Positions 1-8,835 are shown, counted from the first letter of the stretch. The stretch: 35,843 nt of DNA from UBA11855 sp964591705 (GCA_964591705.1 CAZQCX010000015.1:1-35843), one strand, 5' to 3'. Made by a program: numbers and translations. Notes: generated by a model not told the origin, from the letters alone.

Positions 1-2233
1 GCACGCCCCTGGCGTTCGTCGGCATTGGGAATTGCTTGTACACGTGCAGCATCCATTCGCTCATGCTTTCGTCAGCGACGGCTGGGACACCATTCGGGAA
101 GCGTTTCTTCAAGGCGGAATCGTCGGTGCCTGGGGATATGTCAGTGACCATGCCCTTTATCAGCACGCTACTGCCTTGCACCGAAACCTCAGGTGTTGCA
201 GTTACTGTGATTGCGCTTGGTCCTTTGCCGATTGCGTATATGCGGTTGTCATATGTGTCAAACATCGCTATTGTGCTGTCTCCAATGATCGATTGTCCTC
301 CCCAGCGGGTTGTACGGAAGGCTCCGTCTATTCTCCATATTTCCTTTCCGGTTTCTGCGTCGAGACAGACTGCTGGTGCACCGCGCGGTCTAGGATCCAC
401 CACAGAGTGCTCCTGATGGAATAGGTAGAGTTTCCCATCGGCAATGATAGTTATCGGAAGAGGCCAGTCACTGCTCCATAAGATCTCGTTGTAGGGGTCT
501 GTAGCTTCGTAGGTCCATAAGTGTGCGCCAGTCTTGATGTCGTAAGCATTAACCACCCCCGCCATACCAGCCGTAAAGAGTTTACCGTAGGCGATACTGC
601 TTGCGCCCCACGCGCCTCCATACAGAATGCTGAAGATGTTCAGTGCCGGTTCGGGCTTAGTTGGGCCCCATACCTGTCTCCCTGTGTCGAGGCTTAAGCC
701 ATAGTATTGCCTTGTATCCTTGGCACCCACTACGAAGACGCCATCTTCTGGACTAGGGGTCGTCCCTGGAGGAATGTCTACGTGTACATCTGCTGTTGGC
801 AGCGTCCATGTTGTATTGAAAAGCAATCGTCCTTCCTGCCCCGGTTTAATGCTGATCCCCCAGAATACGGGAGCAGTCTGCGGTAGCCCGAGAGCTCCTT
901 CAGTGTTAGAACCTATAATTCGATCAGTGAGAATCGTCTTAACAGCTCCTGGTAGACCTCTTGGTATCGTTACGTTCCAAGCCCATCCGTGCCTGCTTGC
1001 ATCGATCGTGCGTCCCGCAAGGGCGCGGTTGAGAGCGTCCCGCCTGAATGGTATCCAACTGCCATATGCGAATTCAGCTGAGGCTGCCGGTATTATGCCA
1101 GTTTCGCTCATGACATCTGCAATGGACCACCCTGTCAGGTCGACAGCCTTGGTTGAGTTCCATAACGCCATCCACCCTGCTGTCAAGCTAACCACGTATC
1201 TGAGGATCTCACCTTTCGCACCGTAGATGTTGGTCCCTGCAGGCACATTTATCATGCTGTATACGTATTCTCCTGTGAAGGCATCAAACGCACGCCATGT
1301 TGTACCATAGACCTCCCAAAGGTACGGGTAAGCACCGTGCAGGTTGAATGAGTCCCAGTAAGTTACTTGCCCATGCGACAGTCTTGTATTGTTTCTGAAC
1401 CACAGTTCTTTGCCGGTACTTAGATCCACAGCAATAATTCCCTGCGCTTCTATTCCGCCTTGGAATCCAAGTTGGAATCTATTGTAGAAGAGTATTCCGT
1501 TGATGATCACCGGGTTTGCCCACTTGCCTTGGTACGCATCCCCATGTTCATAGCTCCAAGAGCCAAATTCGCCCCCTACGAGTCCTCCTATCGCCAGAGG
1601 TTTAGCCCACAATATATGGGCAGTCTCAGGTCCTGTGTTGTAAGGAGCCAATCTGTTTGGAGGAATCGCCAGCCAGTTACCCGAAATCGATGCCCATTCG
1701 TACAACTGTGCATCTATTGGACGAGTCCAATACCCTGTTGGAAGCGGCACACCGGGATAACTTTGCACCGGGTCCTTCTGTACGACAAGCGTATATTTCT
1801 CGCTGCTGCTGGCTCTCATCACAGTTCCCACTGGATATGTGCGACCTGGGAAGACGGCTGTGACGTTCTGCTGAGGAAAATGCGTCTGCAGAGTGTAGTT
1901 GCCAAGCATAGTAGGGGTGTAAACTGTTCCTGATGAACCAGTTGTATCAGTTTTGAATGGTCCGAGAGTTTCGGTGGTACCGTCGGGTCTTGTGACCGTT
2001 ATTGTCAGCCCCTCCCACCCAAGCTGGGGGCGTGTCGTATGCATTGTAATACCAAACCAAAGCAGTACTTCTTGACCGACTCCTACTGGATTAGGCATTG
2101 CCCCAATTAGGGCGAACGTGTTCCTTGGTGTAGGTGTTTGTGCGTTTGCTGCGGGCAAGGCAATGATGGAAATCGCGAAAGTCAACGCCAGAATCATAGC
2201 AATCGCTGCAGTCATATTTCTATTTGACATCAT
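1..2233 (-). CDS. secreted PQQ-like beta-propeller protein, 3' end outside window
   Basis: Reading leftward from ATG-ATG at 2233 the frame stays open to the window edge, giving 744 residues without a stop. The start is supported by GAGGAG about 5 bases upstream. The N-terminus has a short charged stretch, then a hydrophobic segment (about residues 7-28) ending in Ala-Asn-Ala, a typical Sec signal peptide, so the product is probably extracytoplasmic. An Ig-like region (about 40-130) precedes repeated units with the 'TGKELWF', 'TGEYVYS', 'TGRQVWG' and 'TGKEIWR' pattern seen in PQQ/BamB-type beta-propeller blades. I see no haem CxxCH motif and cannot show that PQQ is bound. Such large propeller proteins are common in Bathyarchaeia-like genomes; their substrate is unknown. 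It is divergent from the redox genes on its right. Family call is confident, function is not. Confidence 0.85.
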   Translation of the reverse strand, partial: MMSNRNMTAAIAMILALTFAISIIALPAANAQTPTPRNTFALIGAMPNPVGVGQEVLLWFGITMHTTRPQLGWEGLTITVTRPDGTTETLGPFKTDTTGSSGTVYTPTMLGNYTLQTHFPQQNVTAVFPGRTYPVGTVMRASSSEKYTLVVQKDPVQSYPGVPLPTGYWTRPIDAQLYEWASISGNWLAIPPNRLAPYNTGPETAHILWAKPLAIGGLVGGEFGSWSYEHGDAYQGKWANPVIINGILFYNRFQLGFQGGIEAQGIIAVDLSTGKELWFRNNTRLSHGQVTYWDSFNLHGAYPYLWEVYGTTWRAFDAFTGEYVYSMINVPAGTNIYGAKGEILRYVVSLTAGWMALWNSTKAVDLTGWSIADVMSETGIIPAASAEFAYGSWIPFRRDALNRALAGRTIDASRHGWAWNVTIPRGLPGAVKTILTDRIIGSNTEGALGLPQTAPVFWGISIKPGQEGRLLFNTTWTLPTADVHVDIPPGTTPSPEDGVFVVGAKDTRQYYGLSLDTGRQVWGPTKPEPALNIFSILYGGAWGASSIAYGKLFTAGMAGVVNAYDIKTGAHLWTYEATDPYNEILWSSDWPLPITIIADGKLYLFHQEHSVVDPRPRGAPAVCLDAETGKEIWRIDGAFRTTRWGGQSIIGDSTIAMFDTYDNRIYAIGKGPSAITVTATPEVSVQGSSVLIKGMVTDISPGTDDSALKKRFPNGVPAVADESMSEWMLHVYKQFPMPTNARGV

Positions 2234-2253
2234 CTCTTCTCCTCAAAGTATAA

Positions 2254-2269
2254 TGCACGTTCCCGTGCA
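2254..2269. promoter_or_regulatory. 6-4-6 inverted repeat in the leader of the propeller gene
   Basis: TGCACG and CGTGCA are perfect inverted copies around the spacer TTCC. The element lies 21-36 bases upstream of the propeller start and downstream of a TATA-like ACTTAAATT (about 2291-2299, minus strand). It could be an operator or a small RNA hairpin in the leader. The inverted repeat is visible; any function is inference. Confidence 0.35.
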
Positions 2270-2526
2270 CGGCATAGTACTCTGCAAAGGAGCAATTTAA
2301 GTCCTTGTAAGATGACAAGCCACTTACAGAAACAAGCGCCTAGCACATACAACGTACCCGCAACAAGCTAAGATGAACCAAAAAACAACAGACGCAAAAC
2401 CAACTGGAAAAACCGCGAAAGTGTGTGGGTTCTTCTGGACATGTAGAAATAATGCTAAGGGATTGCAGTCCGAATACTTCATAAAGCATCCATATGTTAA
2501 GTTAGGTCTGCGAGAGGCTACAAACA

Positions 2527-3465
2527 ATGGACAACTGGGACCTCATAATAGTCGGAGGCGGCGCTGCCGGCTTATCAGCTGGAATATACGGTGCGAGAAG
2601 TGGTCTGAAAACCCTAGTTATCGAGGAAAAAATGGCTGGTGGAACGGCTGCAGACGCGCCTACGGTAGAAAACTATCCTGGCTTCAGCCAAATCAGCGGT
2701 GCTGAGCTAGCAGAAAAGATGTCGACACACTGCAGAAAGGTAGGAGTAACAATCAACGAAATAGAGGAAGTAAAAGCCTTAGACCTTAGGCAGGACATGA
2801 AGATCGTAAAAACGATTCAAGCTGAATACAAAGCCAAGACAGTAATAATAGCGACGGGTTCTCACTACAAAGAACTCGGGGTTCTAGGCGAAAAAGAGTT
2901 CCGCGGAAGAGGCGTCAGCTACTGCGGCGTCTGCGATGGCCCGCTGTTCAAAGGAAAACGCGTCCTCGTAGTAGGAGGAGGAAACTCCGCAGCCATAACC
3001 GCGCTTTACCTCTCAGGAATTGCATCTCAAGTGGGCATCGTACATAGAAGAGACACATTCCGATGCGAAGAGACGCTAGCAAAAGACATCAAATCCAAAC
3101 CCAACGTGCAAATCAAATGGAACGCTGAAATCAAAGAGATTCAGGGCGAGAAACTCGTAAACAAGACTATTCTCGTTGATGTTGAAACCAAGGCAACCCA
3201 GGAATTGCCTGTTGACGCTGTTTTTGTACAGATAGGCGAGGCGCCCAACAGTCAAATCGCAAAAGAATCAGGAATAGAAGTAAACGAAGAAGGCTACATA
3301 AAGATCGACATCTTCCAACGCACCAACATACCAGGAGTCTATGCCGCAGGCGACGTGACCAATCATCCAGTAAAACAGATCGGAACTGCAGTCGGTCAAG
3401 GCATAACCGCGGCCCTTGAAGCCTACGGTTATATTCGACGACCATATTACCGGAAAGAGAGGTAA
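2527..3465 (+). CDS. trxB: thioredoxin-disulfide reductase-like flavoprotein
   Basis: This is a 312-residue pyridine nucleotide-disulfide oxidoreductase of the low-molecular-weight thioredoxin reductase type. Visible parts are the N-terminal FAD motif GGGAAG (about residues 9-14), a redox pair Cys133-Gly-Val-Cys136 in the NADPH domain, the nucleotide motif GGGNSA (about 151-156), the VHRRD loop that often contacts the NADPH phosphate, and the C-terminal FAD motif AAGDVTN. The CxxC is CGVC rather than the common CATC. The family uses NAD(P)H to reduce thioredoxin or glutaredoxin-like proteins in the cytoplasm; no thioredoxin gene is nearby. GAGAGG lies about 9 bases before the ATG. The gene is separated by 99 bases from the next redox operon, which has its own promoter-like signals. 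Substrate specificity is inferred from the family. Confidence 0.88.
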   Translation: MDNWDLIIVGGGAAGLSAGIYGARSGLKTLVIEEKMAGGTAADAPTVENYPGFSQISGAELAEKMSTHCRKVGVTINEIEEVKALDLRQDMKIVKTIQAEYKAKTVIIATGSHYKELGVLGEKEFRGRGVSYCGVCDGPLFKGKRVLVVGGGNSAAITALYLSGIASQVGIVHRRDTFRCEETLAKDIKSKPNVQIKWNAEIKEIQGEKLVNKTILVDVETKATQELPVDAVFVQIGEAPNSQIAKESGIEVNEEGYIKIDIFQRTNIPGVYAAGDVTNHPVKQIGTAVGQGITAALEAYGYIRRPYYRKER

Positions 3466-3468
3466 AAC

Positions 3469-3521
3469 CTTATATGATTCTTGACTCTTTTTCATGCTTT
3501 CAAACGCATGACCTTTCATGC
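3469..3521 (+). promoter_or_regulatory. promoter and 6-4-6 inverted repeat before the FlpD/Nfn operon
   Basis: A TATA-like CTTATATG at 3469-3476 would place transcription start near 3500. Right there lies GCATGA-CCTT-TCATGC (3506-3521), a perfect inverted repeat, with an extra TCATGC at 3492-3497. The arrangement resembles an operator overlapping the start site or a leader hairpin. The spacing to the gene is visible; the regulatory role is inferred. Confidence 0.4.
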
Positions 3522-3564
3522 AAGTCGTATCGATGAATTCGACGTGAGGAAAAGAGGCCTCTAA

Positions 3565-4776
3565 ATGACCGAAAAGTGTCTCGCTGTCGTAGAGATAAAC
3601 CAAGACTTGTGCAGTAAATGTTGCGTTTGCCACTCAATCTGCCCGTATGACGCCATAGAACGTGACTCAGTTACTGGAAAAGTAGAGATAAACATCAAGG
3701 AATGTCAAGTTTGTGGAATTTGCTACAGCGCCTGTCCAGTTTCAGCGATAAAGATGGACTACTACGACTATGATCACCTTATTGACTTTGTTAATTGTTC
3801 GCAACAAAAGTCCAAAAGCGACACTTTGGTTCTAATGTGTCGCGGTAACTCGCCTTCTACCTGCGAAATCGAAGATATCTTAGTTGATCAAAGTGTTGTA
3901 TCTGGGGATTATCTGCCACTGCGTGTTCCTTGTTCTGGCAGAATTCCCACAGACTTTATCTTCAAAGCTCTCAGCTCCGGCATAAGAAACATCGTTTCAA
4001 TTCAATGCGAAGATGCCTTCTGCAGGATGAAGGAAGGCACAAAAATCAGCACGCGCAGGTTCCAACTCAGCAAGAACGTTCTGAAGCAACTGGGTTTTGA
4101 AGAAAACGCATTAAAAGTTGTTAAATATTCCAGAAAAGCAATTTACGACACTCTAAAATGCGTGGGCTGCGACAAATGCGTATTCATTTGCCCCTATGAC
4201 GCAATCAAAGCTGAACCCTTTGCCACCCCTCACATAATTCTGGATGACTGCGTCGGTTGTGGTGCCTGTCAACTTGTTTGTCCCCATGAAGCAATAGAAG
4301 TCAAGGGCTTCGAATTCCAAAACGTCCTAAATCGGTACAGCGCCGTCCTACCTCGATTGAAAGTCAAAAGCAAGGAACCCGCGATCCTGCTGTTCGTTTG
4401 CCAATGGTCCGAGTTCTCAGCTCTCGACAACCCAGACCTCGCTCTGAAGGGCAAGAACACATTAACTCTAGAGGTTCCGTGCTTCAAGTCCTTCGATCCT
4501 GTCCACGTAGTAAATGCTTTGAAATGCGGCTTCGACGGCGTGATGGGTGTTGTCTGCTCAGCCGAGGATTGCAAGCTCGAGAAGGGCAGAGACACTGCAG
4601 ACCGGAATTTAGTCGTGCTCAAAGATGTCTTGAAGAAGATGAATCTGCTTGATCGCTTTGAGCTTCATGAACTATCTCCAAGATGCGAAGGTGATTTCAA
4701 TCAGAAGCTGGATGCTTTCTGTGAAAGAATTGCTTGTTTGCCCACTCATCAAATAATTACAGTTGAGGCAAAGTGA
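3565..4776 (+). CDS. ferredoxin-FlpD-ferredoxin-FlpD iron-sulfur fusion protein
   Basis: The 403-residue protein has two tandem copies of one module. Residues 12-62 carry two [4Fe-4S] motifs (Cys16, 19, 22, 26 and 47, 50, 53, 57). Residues about 86-190 look like FlpD/MvhD (methyl-viologen-reducing hydrogenase delta subunit family), keeping VPCSGRI and a QCEDAFC stretch. Residues about 196-255 are a second dicluster ferredoxin (CVGCDKCVFICP and CVGCGACQLVCP). Residues about 270-385 are a second, more diverged FlpD-like domain (EVPC, VCSAEDC). FlpD-type proteins pass electrons between hydrogenase or formate dehydrogenase and heterodisulfide reductase-type flavoproteins. Here the next two genes are NfnA- and NfnB-like, so a cytoplasmic electron-transfer complex is likely. 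GAGGAAAAGAGG precedes the ATG. Domain calls are confident; the partner and direction of electron flow are inference. Confidence 0.82.
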   Translation: MTEKCLAVVEINQDLCSKCCVCHSICPYDAIERDSVTGKVEINIKECQVCGICYSACPVSAIKMDYYDYDHLIDFVNCSQQKSKSDTLVLMCRGNSPSTCEIEDILVDQSVVSGDYLPLRVPCSGRIPTDFIFKALSSGIRNIVSIQCEDAFCRMKEGTKISTRRFQLSKNVLKQLGFEENALKVVKYSRKAIYDTLKCVGCDKCVFICPYDAIKAEPFATPHIILDDCVGCGACQLVCPHEAIEVKGFEFQNVLNRYSAVLPRLKVKSKEPAILLFVCQWSEFSALDNPDLALKGKNTLTLEVPCFKSFDPVHVVNALKCGFDGVMGVVCSAEDCKLEKGRDTADRNLVVLKDVLKKMNLLDRFELHELSPRCEGDFNQKLDAFCERIACLPTHQIITVEAK

Positions 4777-4778
4777 AG

Positions 4779-5621
4779 ATGTACGAAATTGTTGCCAAGA
4801 AAGAGCTTGCTCCGAAAGAAATACTCTTCGAGGTCTATGCTCCAGACGTAGCTGCAAAATCCCTGCCTGGGCAGTTCATAATTCTGATCACTAGTGAAAA
4901 GGGCGAACGAATTCCGTTAACTATCTCCGATTATGATAAGAAAAAAGGAACAATTTCGTTTGCCTTCCACGAAGTGGGCAAAACCACCAAGGAGCTAGGT
5001 CTCCTGAAAACTGGTGACAAGATCTATAACGTCACTGGACCTTTAGGAAATCCCTCCGAGATCAAAAAGTTTGGCAAGGTTCTATGTATCGGAGGAAGCA
5101 TAATGATTACCCCAATGCTCTTGCAAGTCAAAGCCATGAAAGCCGCTGGCAACCACGTAACAACTGTGTTGGGCGCAAGAATCCACGAAGCGATAGTAAT
5201 GGAAAAAGAAGCCCGTGACATGAGCGACAAGATCTACATTGCAACGGACGATGGTTCAAAAGGATACAAAGGCTTGGACTTTCTCAAGGAACTGCTTCAG
5301 AAGGAGAAATTCGATCACTGCATCGCTTTGGGTCCAGTCATTATGATGAAGATCGTTAGTGAAATAACCAAGGTCTACGGTATCCCCACCGTAGTTACCT
5401 TAACACCGATAATGGTCGACGGCATGGGCATGTGTGGAGTTTGCCGCGTCACCGTTGCCGGGAAAATGAAGTTCGGATGTGTTGACGGGCCAGAATTTGA
5501 TGGGCACCAAGTGGATTTCGACGAGCTAGTTCAGCGTCAACGTTTGTATCTTCCAGAAGAACGGTTGGATTCAGTTCTCTGGGAAATTGGAGAGTGTAAA
5601 TGTGGCAGAAACAAAGCCTAA
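4779..5621 (+). CDS. nfnA: NfnA/PyrK-like FAD and [2Fe-2S] electron transfer subunit
   Basis: This ~280-residue protein belongs to the ferredoxin-NADP reductase-like family that includes NfnA, SudB and the PyrK electron-transfer subunit. An N-terminal FAD barrel (LPGQFIIL) is followed by an NAD-binding domain (VLCIGGSIMITPML) and a C-terminal cysteine cluster (MCGVCRVTV, then FGCVDGPEFDGHQVDF) that binds a [2Fe-2S] centre in the family. In NfnAB the small subunit handles NAD(H) and the large one NADP(H) and ferredoxin. A GTG at 4773 overlaps the upstream stop codon, but GAGG at 4765-4768 is better spaced (10 bases) for the ATG at 4779, so I chose that. Its 3' end overlaps the next gene, which points to translational coupling. 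Confidence 0.85.
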   Translation: MYEIVAKKELAPKEILFEVYAPDVAAKSLPGQFIILITSEKGERIPLTISDYDKKKGTISFAFHEVGKTTKELGLLKTGDKIYNVTGPLGNPSEIKKFGKVLCIGGSIMITPMLLQVKAMKAAGNHVTTVLGARIHEAIVMEKEARDMSDKIYIATDDGSKGYKGLDFLKELLQKEKFDHCIALGPVIMMKIVSEITKVYGIPTVVTLTPIMVDGMGMCGVCRVTVAGKMKFGCVDGPEFDGHQVDFDELVQRQRLYLPEERLDSVLWEIGECKCGRNKA

Positions 5622-7014
5622 ACCTAAGATAAAGAAAGAAGCCGTCGAAATGCGGAAGCAAGACCCCAAGGTCCGCGCCAAGAACTTTGATGAAGTCGCC
5701 TTGGGCTATGATGAAACCGAAGCCATAGAAGAAGCTGGTCGATGTCTACAGTGCGTTAAGCCCCAATGTGTAGCCGGTTGCCCAGTGGAAGTGCCAATTC
5801 CAGCTTTCATTAAATGCATCAAAGAAAAGAGATTTGTAGACGGTGTTGTCGCACTGAAGAGCAAAAACTCTTTGCCGGCTGTTTGTGGGCGAGTCTGTCC
5901 GCAGGAAGAGCAGTGCCAAGAGAAGTGTATCGTGGGTAAAATTGGTCAACCTGTAAGCGTTGGTCGCCTAGAGAGATATTTGGCTGACTGGGAACGTGAA
6001 CACGGTTTCCAATTGCCCGAAAAAGCCAAACCAAGTGGAAAGAAAGTGGCAATCGTGGGTGCTGGTCCAGCTGGACTAACTGCTGCTGCCGACCTAGTTA
6101 AGCTCGGTCACGAAGTAGCAATGTTCGAAGCCCTCCATGTAGCGGGGGGCGTTTTGGTCTACGGTATTCCCGAGTTCCGTTTGCCCAAAGTAATAGTACA
6201 GAATGAAGTCGACTACATTCAGAAGCTAGGCGTTGATCTTCGATTAGCCAACTTGGTGGGGCGGATACACACAATCCCCGAACTCATGAAAGAGGGCGGC
6301 TATGAAGCTGTTTTCATTGGTAGTGGTGCAGGATTGCCCCAGTTCCTAAATATTCCAGGCGAGAACCTAGGCGGGATCTACTCGGCTAATGAATTCTTGA
6401 TTCGTGTTAACCTAATGAAGGGCTACAAATTTCCAGAATATGACACTCCAATACGCCTTGGAAAACACGTTGTCGTCATTGGTGGAGGAAACGTGGCTAT
6501 GGACTGCGCGAGATGCTCAATGCGCTTGGGAGCCGACGTGTGCCTACTATATCGTCGCTCCAGAGACGAACTGCCAGCTCGAAAGGAAGAAATTGAGAAC
6601 GCTGAGGAAGAAGGCTTGGTCTGCAAGTTCCTAGCTGCACCGTTGAGATTCCATGGCGACGAGAAAGGTTGGGTAAAGAGCATGGACTGCATAGCCATGG
6701 AGTTGTGTGCTCCAGATGCTTCGGGCAGACGAAGCGTAAAACCGATTCCAGGCTCAGAATTCACGGTGGAAACCGACACAGTCATTATTGCCATCGGTCA
6801 GACTCCAAACCCCATTATTCAGATGACGACAGAGGGTTTACAGGTTAACCCAAAACACGGAACCATAATTGTTGACGAAAATGGTAAAACCAGTCTCGAA
6901 GGCGTTTATGCAGGTGGAGATGTCGCCACAGGAGCAGCTACAGTAATAAGCGCCATGGGCGCGGGAAAAAGAGCTGCCAAGGCTATGCATGAATACTTGA
7001 TGAACAAGAAGTAA
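5602..7014 (+). CDS. nfnB: NfnB/GltD-like NADPH oxidoreductase
   Basis: About 470 residues in the glutamate synthase small subunit/NfnB/SudA family. The N-terminal iron-sulfur domain has CLQCVKPQCVAGCPV and CGRVCPQEEQCQEKC. An FAD motif GAGPAGLTAA, the YGIPEFRLPK loop, an NADPH motif GGGNVAMDCARC, YRRSRDELPAR and the C-terminal AGGDVATGAATVISAMGAGK follow. Without a glutamate synthase large subunit nearby, the NfnB reading (ferredoxin/NADP(H) half of an electron-bifurcating transhydrogenase) fits better than glutamate synthesis. An in-frame TTG exists at 5587, but GGAGAG at 5589-5594 sits 7 bases before the GTG at 5602, so I take GTG 5602, overlapping nfnA by 20 bases. It completes a three-gene operon with the FlpD fusion. 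Archaeal homologues are also annotated as sulfide dehydrogenase subunit alpha. Confidence 0.86.
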   Translation: MAETKPKPKIKKEAVEMRKQDPKVRAKNFDEVALGYDETEAIEEAGRCLQCVKPQCVAGCPVEVPIPAFIKCIKEKRFVDGVVALKSKNSLPAVCGRVCPQEEQCQEKCIVGKIGQPVSVGRLERYLADWEREHGFQLPEKAKPSGKKVAIVGAGPAGLTAAADLVKLGHEVAMFEALHVAGGVLVYGIPEFRLPKVIVQNEVDYIQKLGVDLRLANLVGRIHTIPELMKEGGYEAVFIGSGAGLPQFLNIPGENLGGIYSANEFLIRVNLMKGYKFPEYDTPIRLGKHVVVIGGGNVAMDCARCSMRLGADVCLLYRRSRDELPARKEEIENAEEEGLVCKFLAAPLRFHGDEKGWVKSMDCIAMELCAPDASGRRSVKPIPGSEFTVETDTVIIAIGQTPNPIIQMTTEGLQVNPKHGTIIVDENGKTSLEGVYAGGDVATGAATVISAMGAGKRAAKAMHEYLMNKK

Positions 7015-7151
7015 CCGCAAACACGCTTTGCCTCAAAGAGCTTATGGCTTGGATCTGAAATCGTTCACCTTCTTCCATAGATGATTCGCTTTGTTGGGTT
7101 CCCTCCCATTTAGCTCAGGCATATGCTTAATATGAGAATGTTTCTCTATGA

Positions 7152-8819
7152 ATGTCGATTAACAAGATGCCCACAAACAAAAAGGCTGGTTCCAACTACT
7201 GGCCTAAAACAATTCCAAAAACAATTAATTACCCTGTGTTGCCTCTCCATGATATTCTGCGACAAACATCACAATTGTATCCAACTAGAACTGCCATTAC
7301 TTATTCCAACACTTCAATAAGCTACGCAGAATTGGATTCAATTTCCGATCGACTTGCTTCAGCGCTCTCCGCTATCGGCGTCAGAAAAGGGAACAAAGTT
7401 GCACTTTTTCTGCCAAACATCCCTCAATTTGTCATTGCGTTCTATGGCATCCTAAAAACAGGTGCCACCGTAACAGCAATCAGCCCTCTGCACAAAGAAC
7501 GCGAGGTTCAGCACCAACTGAGTGATTCAGAAACCGAAACAATTGTCACAATAGAATCACTTCACCAAATTCTGGAATCGGTGTGGTCAAAAACCAAGCT
7601 GAAGCGCGCAATAATCACCACGCCAGATGAATTTGTCCCAAGCTTCACGGCCCCGGCAGAAAACATGCCGCTCAAACCTAACTGCCTAAGCTTTCAGCAA
7701 CTCCTTTCGGAAAACGTCGCATCTCCTCCAAAGGTTCAAATCGACCCCGAGGAAGACTTGGCAGCCTTGCAATACACAGGAGGCACCACAGGCATAGCTA
7801 AGGGCGCCATGTTGACTCACATGAACCTAGTGTCAAATGCTGTGATGTTTGCCACTTGGATTGGAGGGGTTATAGCGAAAGAGACTTTCCTCACAACTCT
7901 CCCTCTTTTCCACATATACGGCTTGACCACCAGCCTAACCGTTCCAGTCAGCCTGGCAGCCACGATGGTCCTCCTGCCCAAGTTTGAACCAAAAACAGCG
8001 TTGGAAAGCATCCAAAATCACAAAGTCACGGTCTTCTGCGGAGTTCCGACAATGTACTCGGCTTTGTTGACCAATCCTGAAATCAGCAAACATGACCTAA
8101 CTTCATTACGGTTATGTATCTCAGGCGCCTCGCCACTACCACCACAGATTCAAAAAAGATTCATGGAATTAACAGGTGGCTTTCTCGCAGAAGGTTACGG
8201 TCTGACTGAAGCCTCTCCAGTTACTCACTGCAATCCCGTTGACAGAACCTTGAAAACCGTGCGTGTGGGCTCCATTGGTCTGCCCTTATCAGACACAGAA
8301 GCGCAAATAGTCGACGTCGAGACAGGGAAAAGAAAGCTTGCACCTGGTGAAACAGGTGAACTTGTCGTCAGAGGTCCACAAGTGATGAAAGGCTACTGGA
8401 AGAGAACCGAGGAAACCAAGAGTGTTCTTAGAAATGGTTGGCTTCATACTGGCGACATAGGCAAAATGGACACCGCAGGTTACTTCTACATCACTGATCG
8501 AAAGAAAGATCTCATCAAATACAAGGACTACAGCGTCTATCCCAGAGAAATCGAAGACGTACTGTACGAGCATCCAGCTGTCAAGCTATGCGCCGTCGTG
8601 GGCAAACCTGTCTCGGGCGTGGGTGAAGTGCCTAAGGCTTTCATCGTACTGAAAGAGGGGGCATCGACCACAGAAACTGAACTCCTTGAGTTTGTCAAAC
8701 AGAGGATTGCGCCTTACAAGGTCATCCGAGAGATTGAGTTTCGAACAGAGCTGCCCATCAGTCCAGCCGGTAAAGTACTCAAGAGACTTTTGCGAGAAGA
8801 AGAGAAACCACGTTCGTAG
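7152..8819 (+). CDS. AMP-forming acyl-CoA ligase
   Basis: This 555-residue protein is a full-length ANL-superfamily adenylating enzyme, most like long-chain fatty-acid-CoA ligases. It activates a carboxylic acid with ATP and transfers the acyl group to CoA. The ATP loop YTGGTTGIAKGAMLTH (about residues 210-225), GYGLTEASP, GWLHTGDIG, DRKKDLIKYK and the C-terminal catalytic lysine context SPAGKVLKR are all present. The acid substrate cannot be told from sequence. A TATA-like CTTAATAT (7126-7133) lies only about 20-40 bases before the two candidate ATGs (7152 and 7167), so the transcript may be nearly leaderless and the true start may be 7167. It is separated from the Nfn operon by 137 bases. 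Confidence 0.87.
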   Translation: MSINKMPTNKKAGSNYWPKTIPKTINYPVLPLHDILRQTSQLYPTRTAITYSNTSISYAELDSISDRLASALSAIGVRKGNKVALFLPNIPQFVIAFYGILKTGATVTAISPLHKEREVQHQLSDSETETIVTIESLHQILESVWSKTKLKRAIITTPDEFVPSFTAPAENMPLKPNCLSFQQLLSENVASPPKVQIDPEEDLAALQYTGGTTGIAKGAMLTHMNLVSNAVMFATWIGGVIAKETFLTTLPLFHIYGLTTSLTVPVSLAATMVLLPKFEPKTALESIQNHKVTVFCGVPTMYSALLTNPEISKHDLTSLRLCISGASPLPPQIQKRFMELTGGFLAEGYGLTEASPVTHCNPVDRTLKTVRVGSIGLPLSDTEAQIVDVETGKRKLAPGETGELVVRGPQVMKGYWKRTEETKSVLRNGWLHTGDIGKMDTAGYFYITDRKKDLIKYKDYSVYPREIEDVLYEHPAVKLCAVVGKPVSGVGEVPKAFIVLKEGASTTETELLEFVKQRIAPYKVIREIEFRTELPISPAGKVLKRLLREEEKPRS

Positions 8820-8835
8820 GTCAGATTGGAGAAAC

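Noticed and set aside
32..1933. Several plus-strand open frames (32-424, 720-1226, 1460-1933)
   Set aside because: They are antisense to the continuous minus-strand propeller frame, which has a signal peptide and blade repeats; they show no recognisable domains or start signals.
5587..7014. Glutamate synthase small subunit as the function of the GltD-like gene
   Set aside because: No large subunit is present, and the gene is coupled to an NfnA-like subunit, so NfnB is the better reading.
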